From: Clostridiales bacterium | GTDB taxonomy: Bacteria; Bacillota; Clostridia; Christensenellales; Aristaeellaceae | Direction of reading: 5' to 3' | Length of the DNA stretch: 61,725 nucleotides | Assembly (NCBI GenBank): GCA_012729115.1 | Contig: JAAYDR010000020.1 | Coordinates: 1-61,725 of the forward strand | Shown here: positions 26,278-35,453 of the stretch, piece by piece | Numbering within the stretch: position 1 is the stretch's first letter | Layout of the letters: the number at the start of each line of letters is the position of its first letter | Program-made: the position numbers and the translations under genes | The notes under the pieces: generated by a model | Seen by the model: the letters and a program-made list of their open reading frames with translations, nothing else | Told to the model about the DNA's origin: nothing | Database searches by the model: none

Positions 26278-26307
26278 AAGGAACAACCCTACGAAAGAAG
26301 GGCTTTT

Positions 26308-28530
26308 ATGGAGCAGCTCTCCGCCACAGTGCTTGAAACCACCTTTCGCAACGACGACAACGGCTATACCGTGCTTCGGGTTGTTCTGGGCCGCACCCAG
26401 TATACCGTGGTGGGGCAGATGCCGGAGCTTTCCAGCGGCGAAAGCGTGACCTTTCAGGGAGACTGGACGGAGCATCCGGTGTACGGGCGGCAATTTAGCG
26501 CGAAAACATGCCAAATCACCCCGCCCAGCACCCAGAGCGCCATAGAAAAGTACCTGGGCTCCGGGCTGATTCGCGGCATCGGCCCTGCCACAGCGAAGCT
26601 GATTTTGGCCACCTTTGGGGATAACGCTCTCCGTGTCCTGGATGAAAGCCCTCAGCGGCTAACAGAGGTCCCCGGCATCGGACCCAAGAAAGCCGCCATG
26701 ATCCTGGAGAGCTACGGCCAGCAGATGAGCATGCGTCAAGTTCTGGTCTTTCTACAGAACTACGGTCTCTCTCCCAACCTGGCCATGAAGATTGCCAAAA
26801 CTTACGGGGAAGGCACCATAGAGGCCGTGAAGCAAAATCCCTATCGAATGGTGACGGACATCGATGGGGTTGGTTTTCTAACCGCCGACCGGATTGCCCT
26901 CTCCATGGGCATGGATCCCTCCAGCGAGTTTAGGGTACGTTCCGCCCTGTATTTCCTGCTGAACGAAGCCGCTGTGAACGGAGGGCATACCTACCTGCCC
27001 CGGCATATCCTGGTTCAACGGGCCGTGGCCCTCCTTCGGGTGGAGGAGGAACTGGTGCAGGCTCAGATAGAGGAGGGCCTGCTGATGAAGCTGCTGATAG
27101 GCCAGCGCCTCCCTGATTGTGAAAATGCTTTGTGCCTGCCCTTTTTCTTCCACGCGGAGAGCGAAATTGCGCTGCGCCTCCATACCCTGATGGAATCCAG
27201 ACCTTACAAGAAGGTGCCTGGTCTAACCCAGCGCATCACCGCTCTGGAAAAGGAATTGTCCATCACCTTCAGCCCCATCCAGAAGAAAGCCATCATTGGG
27301 GCGGTACAGGAAGGGGTTCTGGTAATCACAGGCGGACCCGGTACGGGAAAAACCACCATCATCCGCTGTATCCTCCGGCTGTTAAAGGAGGAGAACGACA
27401 TCCTGCTGGCCGCCCCCACAGGCCGGGCAGCCAAGCGCATGAGCGAAGCTACCGGAGAGGAAGCCAAAACCATTCACCGGATGCTGGAATACGGCGGGGA
27501 TGAGAATGTTTTCGCCAGGGACGAAAACTTCCCCCTGGAAACGGACTGCCTGATCGTGGACGAGATGAGCATGGTGGATGTTGCCCTGATGCGGGGGTTG
27601 CTGCGAGCCGTGCTCCCCGGCACCCGTCTCATCCTGGTGGGAGACGCGGACCAACTGCCCAGTGTTGGGGCGGGGAATGTACTGCGGGATATCCTTCAAA
27701 GCGACACTGTGCCCAGCGTACGCCTCACAGACATCTTTCGCCAGGAGGGGGACAGCATGATTGTGGTGAACGCCCACCGGATCAACCACGGAGAAATGCC
27801 CGTCCTCAATGCCAGACACAACGATTTCTTCTTTGAACGCAAAACCCTTCAGACGGATGCGGCCCAGACCATCTGCGACCTGCTCAGCCGCCGTTTGCCC
27901 GCCTATCTGAACTTCCCCAAGGGGAAATGGCAAGCAGATGCCACCCGCTGCATCCAAGTGCTGAGCCCCACCAAGAAGGGCGAGTGCGGCTCCTTTGCCC
28001 TAAACCGGCTGTTGCAATCCGCACTGAATCCGGAACAGAAGGGAAAGGAGTCCCTGGTCCACGGGGAGATGGAGTACAGGGTGGGGGACAAGGTGATCCA
28101 GACCAAGAATGATTATCAGATCACCTACACCCGCAGGACCTGCACCGGACTGGAGGAGGGCACAGGCGTCTTCAACGGCGACGTGGGCTATATTCAGCAC
28201 ATCGACCCAGCCGAGCACCTGATGACGGTCTGCTTTGACGATGAGAGGATCGTTACCTACCAAAAGCAGCAGCTGGACGCCCTGGAGCTGGCTTATTGCC
28301 TGACAGTACACAAGAGTCAGGGCAGCGAATTCCCGGTAGTAGTACTGCCCGTGGTAGGCGGACCACCCATGCTCATGGCCCGCAACCTGCTCTACACTGC
28401 CCTGACCCGGGCCAAACAACTGGTGGTACTGGTAGGCCGGGAGGAAGTCATTGCACAAATGGTGAACAACGACCATGTGGCCACCCGCTACACCACCCTG
28501 AAAGCCAGGCTTCAGGCTCTTGTGCCATGA
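26308..28530 (+). CDS. recD2: RecD2-type SF1B DNA helicase
   Basis: 740-aa 5'-to-3' helicase of the RecD2/TraA family, used in DNA repair and replication-fork upkeep in bacteria that lack RecBC. It has the N-terminal OB and helix-hairpin-helix regions (LTEVPGIGPKKAAMILESYG), Walker A GGPGTGKTT (about 344-352), motif II IVDEMSMVD (about 417), motif III LVGDADQLPSVGAG, and the C-terminal motif VHKSQGSEFPVV with ALTRAK. Length matches RecD2. Its stop overlaps the comF start (ATGA at 28527). Confidence 0.94.
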   Translation: MEQLSATVLETTFRNDDNGYTVLRVVLGRTQYTVVGQMPELSSGESVTFQGDWTEHPVYGRQFSAKTCQITPPSTQSAIEKYLGSGLIRGIGPATAKLILATFGDNALRVLDESPQRLTEVPGIGPKKAAMILESYGQQMSMRQVLVFLQNYGLSPNLAMKIAKTYGEGTIEAVKQNPYRMVTDIDGVGFLTADRIALSMGMDPSSEFRVRSALYFLLNEAAVNGGHTYLPRHILVQRAVALLRVEEELVQAQIEEGLLMKLLIGQRLPDCENALCLPFFFHAESEIALRLHTLMESRPYKKVPGLTQRITALEKELSITFSPIQKKAIIGAVQEGVLVITGGPGTGKTTIIRCILRLLKEENDILLAAPTGRAAKRMSEATGEEAKTIHRMLEYGGDENVFARDENFPLETDCLIVDEMSMVDVALMRGLLRAVLPGTRLILVGDADQLPSVGAGNVLRDILQSDTVPSVRLTDIFRQEGDSMIVVNAHRINHGEMPVLNARHNDFFFERKTLQTDAAQTICDLLSRRLPAYLNFPKGKWQADATRCIQVLSPTKKGECGSFALNRLLQSALNPEQKGKESLVHGEMEYRVGDKVIQTKNDYQITYTRRTCTGLEEGTGVFNGDVGYIQHIDPAEHLMTVCFDDERIVTYQKQQLDALELAYCLTVHKSQGSEFPVVVLPVVGGPPMLMARNLLYTALTRAKQLVVLVGREEVIAQMVNNDHVATRYTTLKARLQALVP

Positions 28531-29222
28531 TGACCGCCTTGTTGCGCAAATCTCTTGCAGCTCTGGCCTCTCTTTGCTATCCCCAGAACAACTGCTGCCA
28601 TCTTTGCAGCCAACCCCTGCGTACGCTGGGTGAACAATGGCTCTGCGAGCCCTGCCAAAAAGCACTGGACGAAGCAGCGCTGGATCCCGGCGAGCAGCCC
28701 TTCTTTCTTCACGAACTGATTCCATGCTCCTATGCAGGCTTTGCCCATGAGGGTGCCGCAAAGGAACTGGCTCAGGCTCTCAAATACAACGGTGACCGCT
28801 TCTGTGCTTTGCCCCTGGCTCAGGGCATGGCCACTGTCTTTGCATTGGACTGTGCAGGCAGCCTCAGGAAATCGGATTTTTTTCTTCCCATTCCCCTGCA
28901 CCCCTCTCGTGAGCGCATGCGCGGATTCAACCAGGCAGAGACCCTCTGCCAATCCCTCTCCTATCATACAGGGTTGCCAGTCATTCCAACAGCCCTGCGC
29001 AGAGTTCGCGCCACGCGCCCCCAGGTTGGACTGGACAGCGCACAGCGGCGGAACAATCTGCACGGAGCCTTTGAAGTGGCAGACATCCAGGCAGTGTACG
29101 GCAAACGGATTGCACTGGTAGACGACGTATGCACTACAGGCTCCACGGCCGTCGCCTGTGCCCAGGTGCTAAAGGCCTTTGGCGCAAAGGAAGTCTGCTT
29201 GTTAACCGCATGCAAAGCCTGA
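28527..29222 (+). CDS. comF: ComF family phosphoribosyltransferase-like protein
   Basis: 231 aa. An N-terminal zinc finger (CHLC at 24-27, CEPC at 40-43) precedes a type I phosphoribosyltransferase fold ending in the PRPP loop IALVDDVCTTGSTAVACAQVL. ComF acts in natural transformation, where it interacts with ssDNA-handling proteins. It overlaps the end of recD2 by 4 nt, so the helicase and competence protein are probably translationally coupled. Confidence 0.92.
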   Translation: MMTALLRKSLAALASLCYPQNNCCHLCSQPLRTLGEQWLCEPCQKALDEAALDPGEQPFFLHELIPCSYAGFAHEGAAKELAQALKYNGDRFCALPLAQGMATVFALDCAGSLRKSDFFLPIPLHPSRERMRGFNQAETLCQSLSYHTGLPVIPTALRRVRATRPQVGLDSAQRRNNLHGAFEVADIQAVYGKRIALVDDVCTTGSTAVACAQVLKAFGAKEVCLLTACKA

Positions 29223-29299
29223 TACCGGACCATACCCAGGTATACCCCCTCCATCCTCTGCGCATACTCCTTCAATGGGCAATGGAGAGGGGTGTGTAC

Positions 29300-30010
29300 A
29301 TGGATAAGTTATTACCAGGGCTTCTCTACAGCCTGGTGTCCATTCTTGCGCTGTTTTTCATCACAAAATTATTGGGCAATCGCCAGATGAGCCAACTGAC
29401 GCTCTTTGACTACATCGCAGGTATATCCATTGGCTCCATTGCCGCAGAGATTGCCACCCATCCTGATGAGGAAGCCTGGCTGGGCCTGGTAGCCATGGCC
29501 GTCTATGGAGGCGTCACTCTGCTGACCAACCTGATGAATGAACGTTCCCTTAAGATACGCCGCTTTATCCTGGGGGAACCCCTGGTGCTCTATTCCCAAG
29601 GCAACCTGTATTACCAAAACCTGAAGAAAGTCAGGCTTGATCTCTCGGAGTTTCTCACGGAATGCCGGGGTGGCGGGTATTTTGACCTGTCCCAACTGCA
29701 GATGGTGGTGATGGAAGTCAACGGAAAACTCAGCTTCCTGCCCCAGGAGACCGCCCGGCCCCTGACCCCCGCCGATATGGGACAGTCCCCACAACCTAAA
29801 AGTCCCCTTCTGCCCGTTATCATGGACGGACAGATTATCACCCAGGCACTGGATGAACTGGGTTATGACAAGGAGTGGCTGCGCAAAGGTTGGGAAGAAC
29901 AGGGGTTTATGGGGGAGGAAGAAATCCTGCTCGGCCTGGCCAACCGGGACGGCAGTTTAAGCCTATACGAGAAAACAGCCACTGCACCAGGGTCGGGGAC
30001 ATTCTCCTAA
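29300..30010 (+). CDS. DUF421 (YetF-like) membrane protein
   Basis: 236 aa. It starts with helices LLPGLLYSLVSILALFFITKLLG, then the family motif MSQLTLFDYIAGISIGSIAAEIAT, and a soluble C-terminal domain with ECRGGGYFDLSQLQMVVMEVNGKLS and PVIMDGQI. DUF421 proteins are common in spore-forming Firmicutes; their role is not established. Start at 29300 is behind GGAGAGGGG. Confidence 0.88.
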   Translation: MDKLLPGLLYSLVSILALFFITKLLGNRQMSQLTLFDYIAGISIGSIAAEIATHPDEEAWLGLVAMAVYGGVTLLTNLMNERSLKIRRFILGEPLVLYSQGNLYYQNLKKVRLDLSEFLTECRGGGYFDLSQLQMVVMEVNGKLSFLPQETARPLTPADMGQSPQPKSPLLPVIMDGQIITQALDELGYDKEWLRKGWEEQGFMGEEEILLGLANRDGSLSLYEKTATAPGSGTFS

Positions 30011-30034
30011 GGATGCCCTGCCCACCCCCACATC

Positions 30035-30063
30035 TTGTCAATCTTCCTTTGATCCGGTATACT
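30035..30063 (+). promoter_or_regulatory. Promoter of the polysaccharide deacetylase gene
   Basis: TTGTCA (30035-30040), 17-bp spacer, TATACT (30058-30063), about 30 nt before the ATG. Confidence 0.55.
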
Positions 30064-30094
30064 ATGCTGCATCCGGGAAAAAGGATGTGCGCTG

Positions 30095-30823
30095 ATGAAA
30101 AAGCTCATCGCCTGGCTTATTCTTTTGTTCATTCCCCTTGCCTCTGTGGCCGAAACCGCCGATGTATACCGCTCGGGCGATCCCACTGTAAGCAAAATCG
30201 CCATCACGGTGGATGACTGCAGGAATATGACCGTTTTTGAGGGCATGCTGAATCTCTTCAAGGAAGAAGGCATTCATGCAACCTTTTTTGTTGTTGGCAA
30301 CGCATTACAGGAAAAGGATCGCGCCTTGTGGCAAAGGGCCGTTGCAGAGGGCCACGAGATCGGCAACCATACCTTTGGACACGCAGATTTGTCCCGGACC
30401 ACCCGACGTACCATTCTAAGCCAGCTTCATCGAACTGAGGCAGCCCTGGATCTGATCCTGGGCTACCACTACCAGATGCGCGTCATGCGCCCTCCCTACG
30501 GGCATATCGCCGTTCGAGGCACGCTGGGCCCGGTACTGGATGCAGGATACTCCCATGTGATCCTATGGTCCGTCAGCCAAACCGACCCGGAGATTGCTCT
30601 CAAGAAAATCAAGAACGGCAGTATCTGCCTCTATCATACCAACACCAAGGATTTGCGCTGCCTGAAAGAACTGATCCCCCGGCTGAAGGCTGAGGGGTAC
30701 GAAATGGTCACTGTTTCAGAGCTGTTTGGCTTTGAACCTCCCGGACCCATTGCTCCAACACCCGATCCTCCAGACCCAGCCTCCTCGCTGCCAACCGCCA
30801 CTCCTGAGGCGGCAAAACCGTAA
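30095..30823 (+). CDS. Secreted polysaccharide deacetylase (NodB/PgdA family)
   Basis: 242 aa with a signal peptide ending near ASVAETAD. NodB-domain motifs are ITVDDCRN in place of the usual TFDDG (both aspartates kept, Gly replaced by Cys), HTFGHADL (metal histidines), RPPYGHI and ICLYHTN. It should remove acetyl groups from N-acetylglucosamine polymers in the cell wall. The last 38 residues are Pro/Ala/Thr-rich and lie in a 116-nt antisense overlap with the rluD-like gene (30708-30823). Confidence 0.87.
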   Translation: MKKLIAWLILLFIPLASVAETADVYRSGDPTVSKIAITVDDCRNMTVFEGMLNLFKEEGIHATFFVVGNALQEKDRALWQRAVAEGHEIGNHTFGHADLSRTTRRTILSQLHRTEAALDLILGYHYQMRVMRPPYGHIAVRGTLGPVLDAGYSHVILWSVSQTDPEIALKKIKNGSICLYHTNTKDLRCLKELIPRLKAEGYEMVTVSELFGFEPPGPIAPTPDPPDPASSLPTATPEAAKP

Positions 30824-31664
30824 AAACCATTTTTTCTCCGGTGCGGGGATGGTCAAAGCCGAGATATCCGGCGTGAAGCATCAAACCGGGCGCTTTCACG
30901 CCGTTTCTTTGTCCATAAATGGGATCCCCTGCCACAGGATGATGGATATGACGCATATGCACGCGAATCTGATGGGTACGGCCTGTCTCGATCTTCACAT
31001 CCAGCAGGGAGCAATCGGTCATGGCTTCCAAGAGCCGCCACCGGGTGATGGCTTGCCGTCCCTGGGCATCCACAGCCATTTTTTTGCGATCCTTTTGACT
31101 GCGGGCAATCGGTGCGTCGATCAGACCGCATTCCTGCTTCATTCTCCCTTCCACAACAGCCAGGTAATGTTTGTCCATAGACCGCTGGGCCAACTGTCTG
31201 CTCAGCGCCAAATGGGCAGCATCGTTCTTGGCTACCAGCAGCAGACCGCTGGTATCCCTGTCCAACCTGTGGACAATGCCGGGGCGCTTCACCCCGCCGA
31301 TACCGCTGAGCCCGTCCAGGGCATAGAGAAGGGCGTTGACCAAAGTGCCTCTTTCGTTGCCGGCCGCCGGATGCACCACCATCCCCTGAGGCTTCACAAC
31401 CACCGCGAGATCCCGATCCTGGTAGAGGATCTCCAGGGGAATGTCCTCACGCTCCACCGGGGAATCCGAGGCCAGGGGGATCTCCATCAAAAGGTCTGCC
31501 CCGGCAGACACAGCCTGTCCTGCCTTACCTGCGGGCTTTCCATCCACCTGGACCCGCCCCTCCTCAATGGCCTTGGCACAAGCAGAGCGGCTGCATCCAA
31601 ACAACTCGGCCAGAAGCACATCCAGCCGTCCATTACGGGGCGCTTGCCCCCTCATCCTTTGCAT
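30708..31664 (-). CDS. rluD: RluD-family pseudouridine synthase
   Basis: 318 aa. An S4 RNA-binding domain (about 12-60; RLDVLLAELFGCSRSACAKAIEEG) is followed by the synthase domain with the catalytic aspartate in GIVHRLDRDTSGLLL and the motif TGRTHQIRVHM. Firmicutes members modify 23S rRNA uridines near 1911/1915/1917. Its start overlaps the lspA stop by 32 nt. The 3' end overlaps the deacetylase gene. Confidence 0.93.
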   Translation of the reverse strand: MQRMRGQAPRNGRLDVLLAELFGCSRSACAKAIEEGRVQVDGKPAGKAGQAVSAGADLLMEIPLASDSPVEREDIPLEILYQDRDLAVVVKPQGMVVHPAAGNERGTLVNALLYALDGLSGIGGVKRPGIVHRLDRDTSGLLLVAKNDAAHLALSRQLAQRSMDKHYLAVVEGRMKQECGLIDAPIARSQKDRKKMAVDAQGRQAITRWRLLEAMTDCSLLDVKIETGRTHQIRVHMRHIHHPVAGDPIYGQRNGVKAPGLMLHAGYLGFDHPRTGEKMVFTVLPPQEWRLAARRLGLEDRVLEQWVREVQSQTALKQ

Positions 31665-32118
31665 GCTTCTCTCTCCAATCCTGCGAGCGAAATGCCAGGC
31701 TGATGACCAACATCACAACACCTGCGCAAATAGCAATATCCGCAATGTTGCACACGAACCAGGGCAGCCACGGGAAGTAAATCATGTCTACCACAAAACC
31801 AAAAAGCAACCGGTCGGTAAAGTTTCCCGCAAATCCCCCCAGTATCAGGGCACTGGCCACCCGCTTGTACCCGGTTGGCTCATACCTTCGCCCCAGCAGG
31901 CACCACACCACCACCGCAACAAGAGGCAGTATTAGGCTGGCCAGCCACTGGCCGGACAAAAAGCCAAGGGCCATGCCCCTGTTTTGGGTGTAATGCAAAT
32001 CCAGCAGCCCTGGCAGCGCCGCCATGGTTCGGCCGCCATTCAGGGCTGCCCCCGCCCAGAACTTGGTCACCCGGTCTATGGCCGCCACAACCGCCAGGAT
32101 ACCCCAAAACGCCAGCAT
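31633..32118 (-). CDS. lspA: Lipoprotein signal peptidase
   Basis: 161-aa signal peptidase II, a membrane aspartic protease that cleaves prolipoproteins at the lipid-modified cysteine. Catalytic aspartates are in GNFTDRL and CNIADIAI, and there are four membrane helices. Start ATG at 32118 has GGGGGAAGG upstream and is preferred over an ATG at 32160 that lies inside the previous gene. The lspA-rluD pair is common in Firmicutes. Confidence 0.95.
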   Translation of the reverse strand: MLAFWGILAVVAAIDRVTKFWAGAALNGGRTMAALPGLLDLHYTQNRGMALGFLSGQWLASLILPLVAVVVWCLLGRRYEPTGYKRVASALILGGFAGNFTDRLLFGFVVDMIYFPWLPWFVCNIADIAICAGVVMLVISLAFRSQDWREKHAKDEGASAP

Positions 32119-32128
32119 GGCCTTCCCC

Positions 32129-32590
32129 CTACTGCAGCCTTTTCTGCACAATGGATACAATCTGAGCCAACGTTTCCCCGATTACCGGCAGGTTGCGCTT
32201 GGCCAAATCCTGTAAAATGAGAACCAAAATGGCTCCCAAAATGGTAAACCCCACTGCCGTCCCCACGCCCCTGGCAACCCCGCCCATAAAGTTGGACCAG
32301 AACACCCGTCGCTTGTCGTCGGCATAACGCACATACTCCGCCAAGCGAAGGCGATCCATCTGGGCGATCCAGCGGTCGATCTGCCGGGCCGCCAGAGCTG
32401 CTTTAGAGGTATCGGGGGAAACCCCCGCAGCAAACTCGGATGCGATTTCCATGTCGGTATTGTTATCGGCAGAGCCGGAGAGCGCCGGATCCGTGCCGCT
32501 TTCTCCGGTCTGAGCCGCCGCCGGCTGATCTCCTGCCGATATCTCTGCTTCCGGTTGCGCATTTCCTTTATCCGACCGCCATGCCCTCAT
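32129..32590 (-). CDS. DUF5665-like membrane protein
   Basis: 153 aa. After a disordered N-terminus the C-terminal half matches the DUF5665 pattern: LRLAEYVRYADDKRRVFWSNFMGGVARGVGTAVGFTILGAILVLIL, with one or two membrane helices. Function unknown. Start at 32590 follows AGGAGGAGG. First gene of the lspA-rluD unit. Confidence 0.75.
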   Translation of the reverse strand: MRAWRSDKGNAQPEAEISAGDQPAAAQTGESGTDPALSGSADNNTDMEIASEFAAGVSPDTSKAALAARQIDRWIAQMDRLRLAEYVRYADDKRRVFWSNFMGGVARGVGTAVGFTILGAILVLILQDLAKRNLPVIGETLAQIVSIVQKRLQ

Positions 32591-32700
32591 CTGCGCACAC
32601 CTCCTCCTATGGCATAGTGTGCACAATCCAATGACAAATATTGCTTATCCATCATATCAAAAGGGAGGGGAGCAGACAACCACATTGTGAAAAAATATGG

Positions 32701-32731
32701 GATACCATTGCTTATTCTTACAAATGGTATC
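32701..32731. repeat. Inverted repeat upstream of a small exported gene
   Basis: GATACCATT (32701-32709) and AATGGTATC (32723-32731) form a 9-bp perfect inverted repeat with a 13-nt spacer, 16 nt upstream of the -35 box of the next gene. It may be an operator. Confidence 0.45.
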
Positions 32732-32746
32732 AGTTCCTTGATCTGA

Positions 32747-32775
32747 TTGCAGGAAGCCAAGCCCTATGCTAAGAT
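32747..32775 (+). promoter_or_regulatory. Promoter of the small exported Cys/His protein gene
   Basis: TTGCAG (32747-32752), 17-bp spacer, TAAGAT (32770-32775). Confidence 0.5.
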
Positions 32776-32837
32776 ATGCTTATGCAAGAATACAGAAAGG
32801 GTATCCTAACGAGAGATAAACTGAGTGGGTGATGCAA

Positions 32838-33194
32838 ATGAAAAGATCCAAAGCAATTGCCATCTTCCTTGTCTTGCTTGTGTTAGCACCAACCCTGGCT
32901 GCAGCAACATCCATCCGGGATTCCTTGATGAAGCTGTCTGATAGTGAACTTTTGCAATTGCAGCAATACCTTGCTGATGAATTGGAAAGACGCGGGCTGC
33001 TATCACCGCAGGAAGACGCCCTTTGGTCTACAAAGACGATGGGGGAGGAACTGGTGTGGATTCCAAAGTCGGGAACGAAATATCACGACACCAGCTCTTG
33101 CAGCAATATGAAAGACCCAACCCAAGTGAGCCTGGATGTGGCAAAGGAACTTGGCTATACGCCCTGTAAGAAGTGCGATCCTCCAAAGCAATGA
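32838..33194 (+). CDS. Small exported protein with Ada-like Cys/His motif
   Basis: 118 aa with a signal peptide (MKRSKAIAIFLVLLVLAPTLAAATS), a helical segment (LMKLSDSELLQLQQYLADELERRG) and a C-terminal motif: KSGTKYHDTSSCSNM, then LGYTPCKKCDPP. The pattern H-x5-C...C-x2-C is the compact metal-binding module also found at the ends of some secreted nucleases and Ada-type proteins. The start could also be ATG 32832 or GTG 32829; the ribosome binding site is weak. Function unknown. Confidence 0.7.
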   Translation: MKRSKAIAIFLVLLVLAPTLAAATSIRDSLMKLSDSELLQLQQYLADELERRGLLSPQEDALWSTKTMGEELVWIPKSGTKYHDTSSCSNMKDPTQVSLDVAKELGYTPCKKCDPPKQ

Positions 33195-33215
33195 ATGAGG
33201 TATTGCTCCATAAAC

Positions 33216-33253
33216 AAAAGCCCGCCCCGGTCGATACCAGGGCGGGCTTTTTT
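33216..33253. terminator. Bidirectional terminator at the end of the ribosomal cluster
   Basis: 10-bp perfect stem AAGCCCGCCC/GGGCGGGCTT with T runs on both sides. It terminates rplQ on the minus strand and the small exported gene on the plus strand. Confidence 0.9.
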
Positions 33254-33266
33254 ACTTATGAAGGGC

Positions 33267-33776
33267 TCACAGGATCTCAATGACGCACATCTCGGCGGCA
33301 TCGCCCCGACGGGGTCCCAGCTTGTAAATGCGGGTATACCCTCCGGCGCACTTCTTTTCCTCATTGCGCTTCTTAAACTTGGGGCCGATCTCGCGGAAGA
33401 GCTTCTCCACCACGGGATACTTGATGTCTTTGGTGCGCTCCTTGTAATCGTCCTTGTCCTCATCCTTCTTGCGAACATCCTTGAGTTCGTAGAGGTAGGA
33501 GAGGATCATGCGGCGGGCATGAAGCTTGCTGGGGGCGTCGTTGACCACGTTCAGGGTAACGAGCTGACCCTTGTCGTTATGGGTCTGCTTGGTGGCTTCC
33601 ACGGTGTTGTCACACTCGTTGACAGCCAAAGTGATCAAACGCTCGGCAGCGCGGCGGACTTCCTTGGCGCGGGCTTGGGTGGTTTCAATACGGCCATACC
33701 AAATCAGGTTGGTTACCTGATTGCGCAGCAGCGCCTTGCGCTGGTCCGCAGGACGGCCCAATTTACGTTGTGCCAT
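33267..33776 (-). CDS. rplQ: 50S ribosomal protein L17
   Basis: 169 aa. The N-terminus [23 protein letters not shown] and the C-terminus [25 protein letters not shown] are typical. Between them lies an extra segment of about 40 residues after RLITLA (including [18 protein letters not shown]) that the short Bacillus-type L17 (about 120 aa) lacks. Last gene of the alpha operon; the terminator follows 14 nt later. Confidence 0.97.
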   Translation of the reverse strand: MAQRKLGRPADQRKALLRNQVTNLIWYGRIETTQARAKEVRRAAERLITLAVNECDNTVEATKQTHNDKGQLVTLNVVNDAPSKLHARRMILSYLYELKDVRKKDEDKDDYKERTKDIKYPVVEKLFREIGPKFKKRNEEKKCAGGYTRIYKLGPRRGDAAEMCVIEIL

Positions 33777-33807
33777 GGGATTCGTTCCTCCTTTGCGGAA
33801 ATGGGGA

Positions 33808-34752
33808 TTACTCGTCGCTGGGGCGCAAGGAGAGGTTCAGGGCTTCCAGCTTCTGCTCCACTTCCTCCAAGCTCTTGCGGCCAAGGTTGCGAACCTTCAT
33901 CATGTCTTCTTGATTGCGCTGGACCAATTCGGCCACGGTGTTGATGCCCGCGCGCTTTAAGCAATTGTAGGCGCGCACGCTGAGGTCCAGTTCCTCAATG
34001 GTCATTTCCAGCACCTTTTCCTTCTTGTCGTCCTCCTGATCGGCAAAGGAAACGGGCATCACCTGATCGGTGAGACTCACAAAAAGGCTGAGGTGCTCGG
34101 TCAAAATCTTCGCGGAAAGGCTGATGGCCTCATCGGGCTGCACGCTACCGTTGGTCCAAACCTCCAGGGTCAGCTTATCATAGTCGGTGATCTGCCCTAC
34201 GCGGGTATCCTCGACGGTATAGTTGACCTTTCGGATGGGCGTAAAAATCGAGTCCATGGGAATAAAGCCAATGGGCATGTTCATGGACTTGTTCTTGTCG
34301 GCGCTCACATAGCCGCGGCCCTTGTCCAGGGTCAGCGACATTTGCAGATGTGCATCCTCGTTGAGGGTGGCGATATGAAGATCAGGATCCACAATTTCCA
34401 ACTCATCATCCAAACCGATGTCTCCTGCCTTGACCTCCGCAGGCCCGCGAACGTCCAAATGGACGGTCTTGGGTTGGTCGGAATAGAGCTTGGCAGAGAG
34501 GTTCTTGAGGTTGAGGATCATCTCGGTAACGTCCTCTGTTACCCCAGGAATCGTTGAAAACTCATGCTGGATGCCCTCAATGGAAATACCGGTCACAGCC
34601 ACACCAGGGAGGGAGCTGAGAAGCACACGGCGAAGGGCATTGCCCAGGGTGTGTCCAAAGCCGCGCTCCAGGGGTTCGATGACAAATCTGCCATACCGGT
34701 TGTCCTGACTTTTCTCTACGCACTCGATCCGCGCTTTTTCGATTTCGATCAT
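33808..34752 (-). CDS. rpoA: RNA polymerase alpha subunit
   Basis: 314 aa. The N-terminal assembly domain ([26 protein letters not shown]) and the C-terminal HhH DNA-binding domain ([44 protein letters not shown]) are intact. It nucleates RNA polymerase assembly and contacts UP elements and activators. Confidence 0.98.
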   Translation of the reverse strand: MIEIEKARIECVEKSQDNRYGRFVIEPLERGFGHTLGNALRRVLLSSLPGVAVTGISIEGIQHEFSTIPGVTEDVTEMILNLKNLSAKLYSDQPKTVHLDVRGPAEVKAGDIGLDDELEIVDPDLHIATLNEDAHLQMSLTLDKGRGYVSADKNKSMNMPIGFIPMDSIFTPIRKVNYTVEDTRVGQITDYDKLTLEVWTNGSVQPDEAISLSAKILTEHLSLFVSLTDQVMPVSFADQEDDKKEKVLEMTIEELDLSVRAYNCLKRAGINTVAELVQRNQEDMMKVRNLGRKSLEEVEQKLEALNLSLRPSDE

Positions 34753-34803
34753 TCGATATACCCTCCTGTTTCAGACCTGTTGGTTGAGGGGGAAGCGCTG
34801 TGG

Positions 34804-35430
34804 TTAACGAGAGTAGAATTCAACAATCATGTTCTCCTGCAGGGTAAGATCCACGTCTTCCCGGACAGGCAAAGAGGTGATGGTAACGGTGAGGTTGGGG
34901 GCATCGGTAGAAAGCCACTTGGGCACCACACGGCTGACGCCTTCCTTCACAACCTTGAAATGCTCCATATCCTTGCGGGTGGAACGAACGCTGATCACGT
35001 CTCCCACCTTGGTGGTATAGGAGGGGATGTCGACCTTTTTGCCATTGACGGTGATCAGACCATGGGCCACGAACTGACGGGCCTGGGCACGGCTGGAACC
35101 CAACCCGGAGCGGTAAACCACGTTGTCCAACCGGAGCTCCAGGAGCTGGAGCAGGTTTTCGCCTGTGATCCCCTTCATGCCGGTGGCACGGTTGAAGGTG
35201 CGTTTGAACTGACCTTCCATGAGGCCGTAGGCACGGCGGGCCTTTTGCTTTTCACGGAGCTGAAGGCCATATTCGCTGGCTTTGCGTTGCCGCGCCTGAC
35301 CGTGCTGGCCGGGAGGGGTGGGACGAAGGGAAACCGCGCACTTGGACGAGAAGCATTTTTCACCCTTCAGGAAGAGCTTGGTGCCCTCGCGGCGGCACAA
35401 ACGGCATACGGAATCGGTATATCTCGCCAT
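34804..35430 (-). CDS. rpsD: 30S ribosomal protein S4
   Basis: 208 aa. The N-terminal zinc-type motif [23 protein letters not shown] keeps four cysteines. The S4 domain follows ([28 protein letters not shown]). Primary 16S rRNA binder and potential autogenous repressor of this operon. In Bacillus subtilis rpsD lies elsewhere, whereas here it is within the alpha operon. Confidence 0.98.
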   Translation of the reverse strand: MARYTDSVCRLCRREGTKLFLKGEKCFSSKCAVSLRPTPPGQHGQARQRKASEYGLQLREKQKARRAYGLMEGQFKRTFNRATGMKGITGENLLQLLELRLDNVVYRSGLGSSRAQARQFVAHGLITVNGKKVDIPSYTTKVGDVISVRSTRKDMEHFKVVKEGVSRVVPKWLSTDAPNLTVTITSLPVREDVDLTLQENMIVEFYSR

Positions 35431-35453
35431 AATTCTTGTACCTCCTCGATCTC

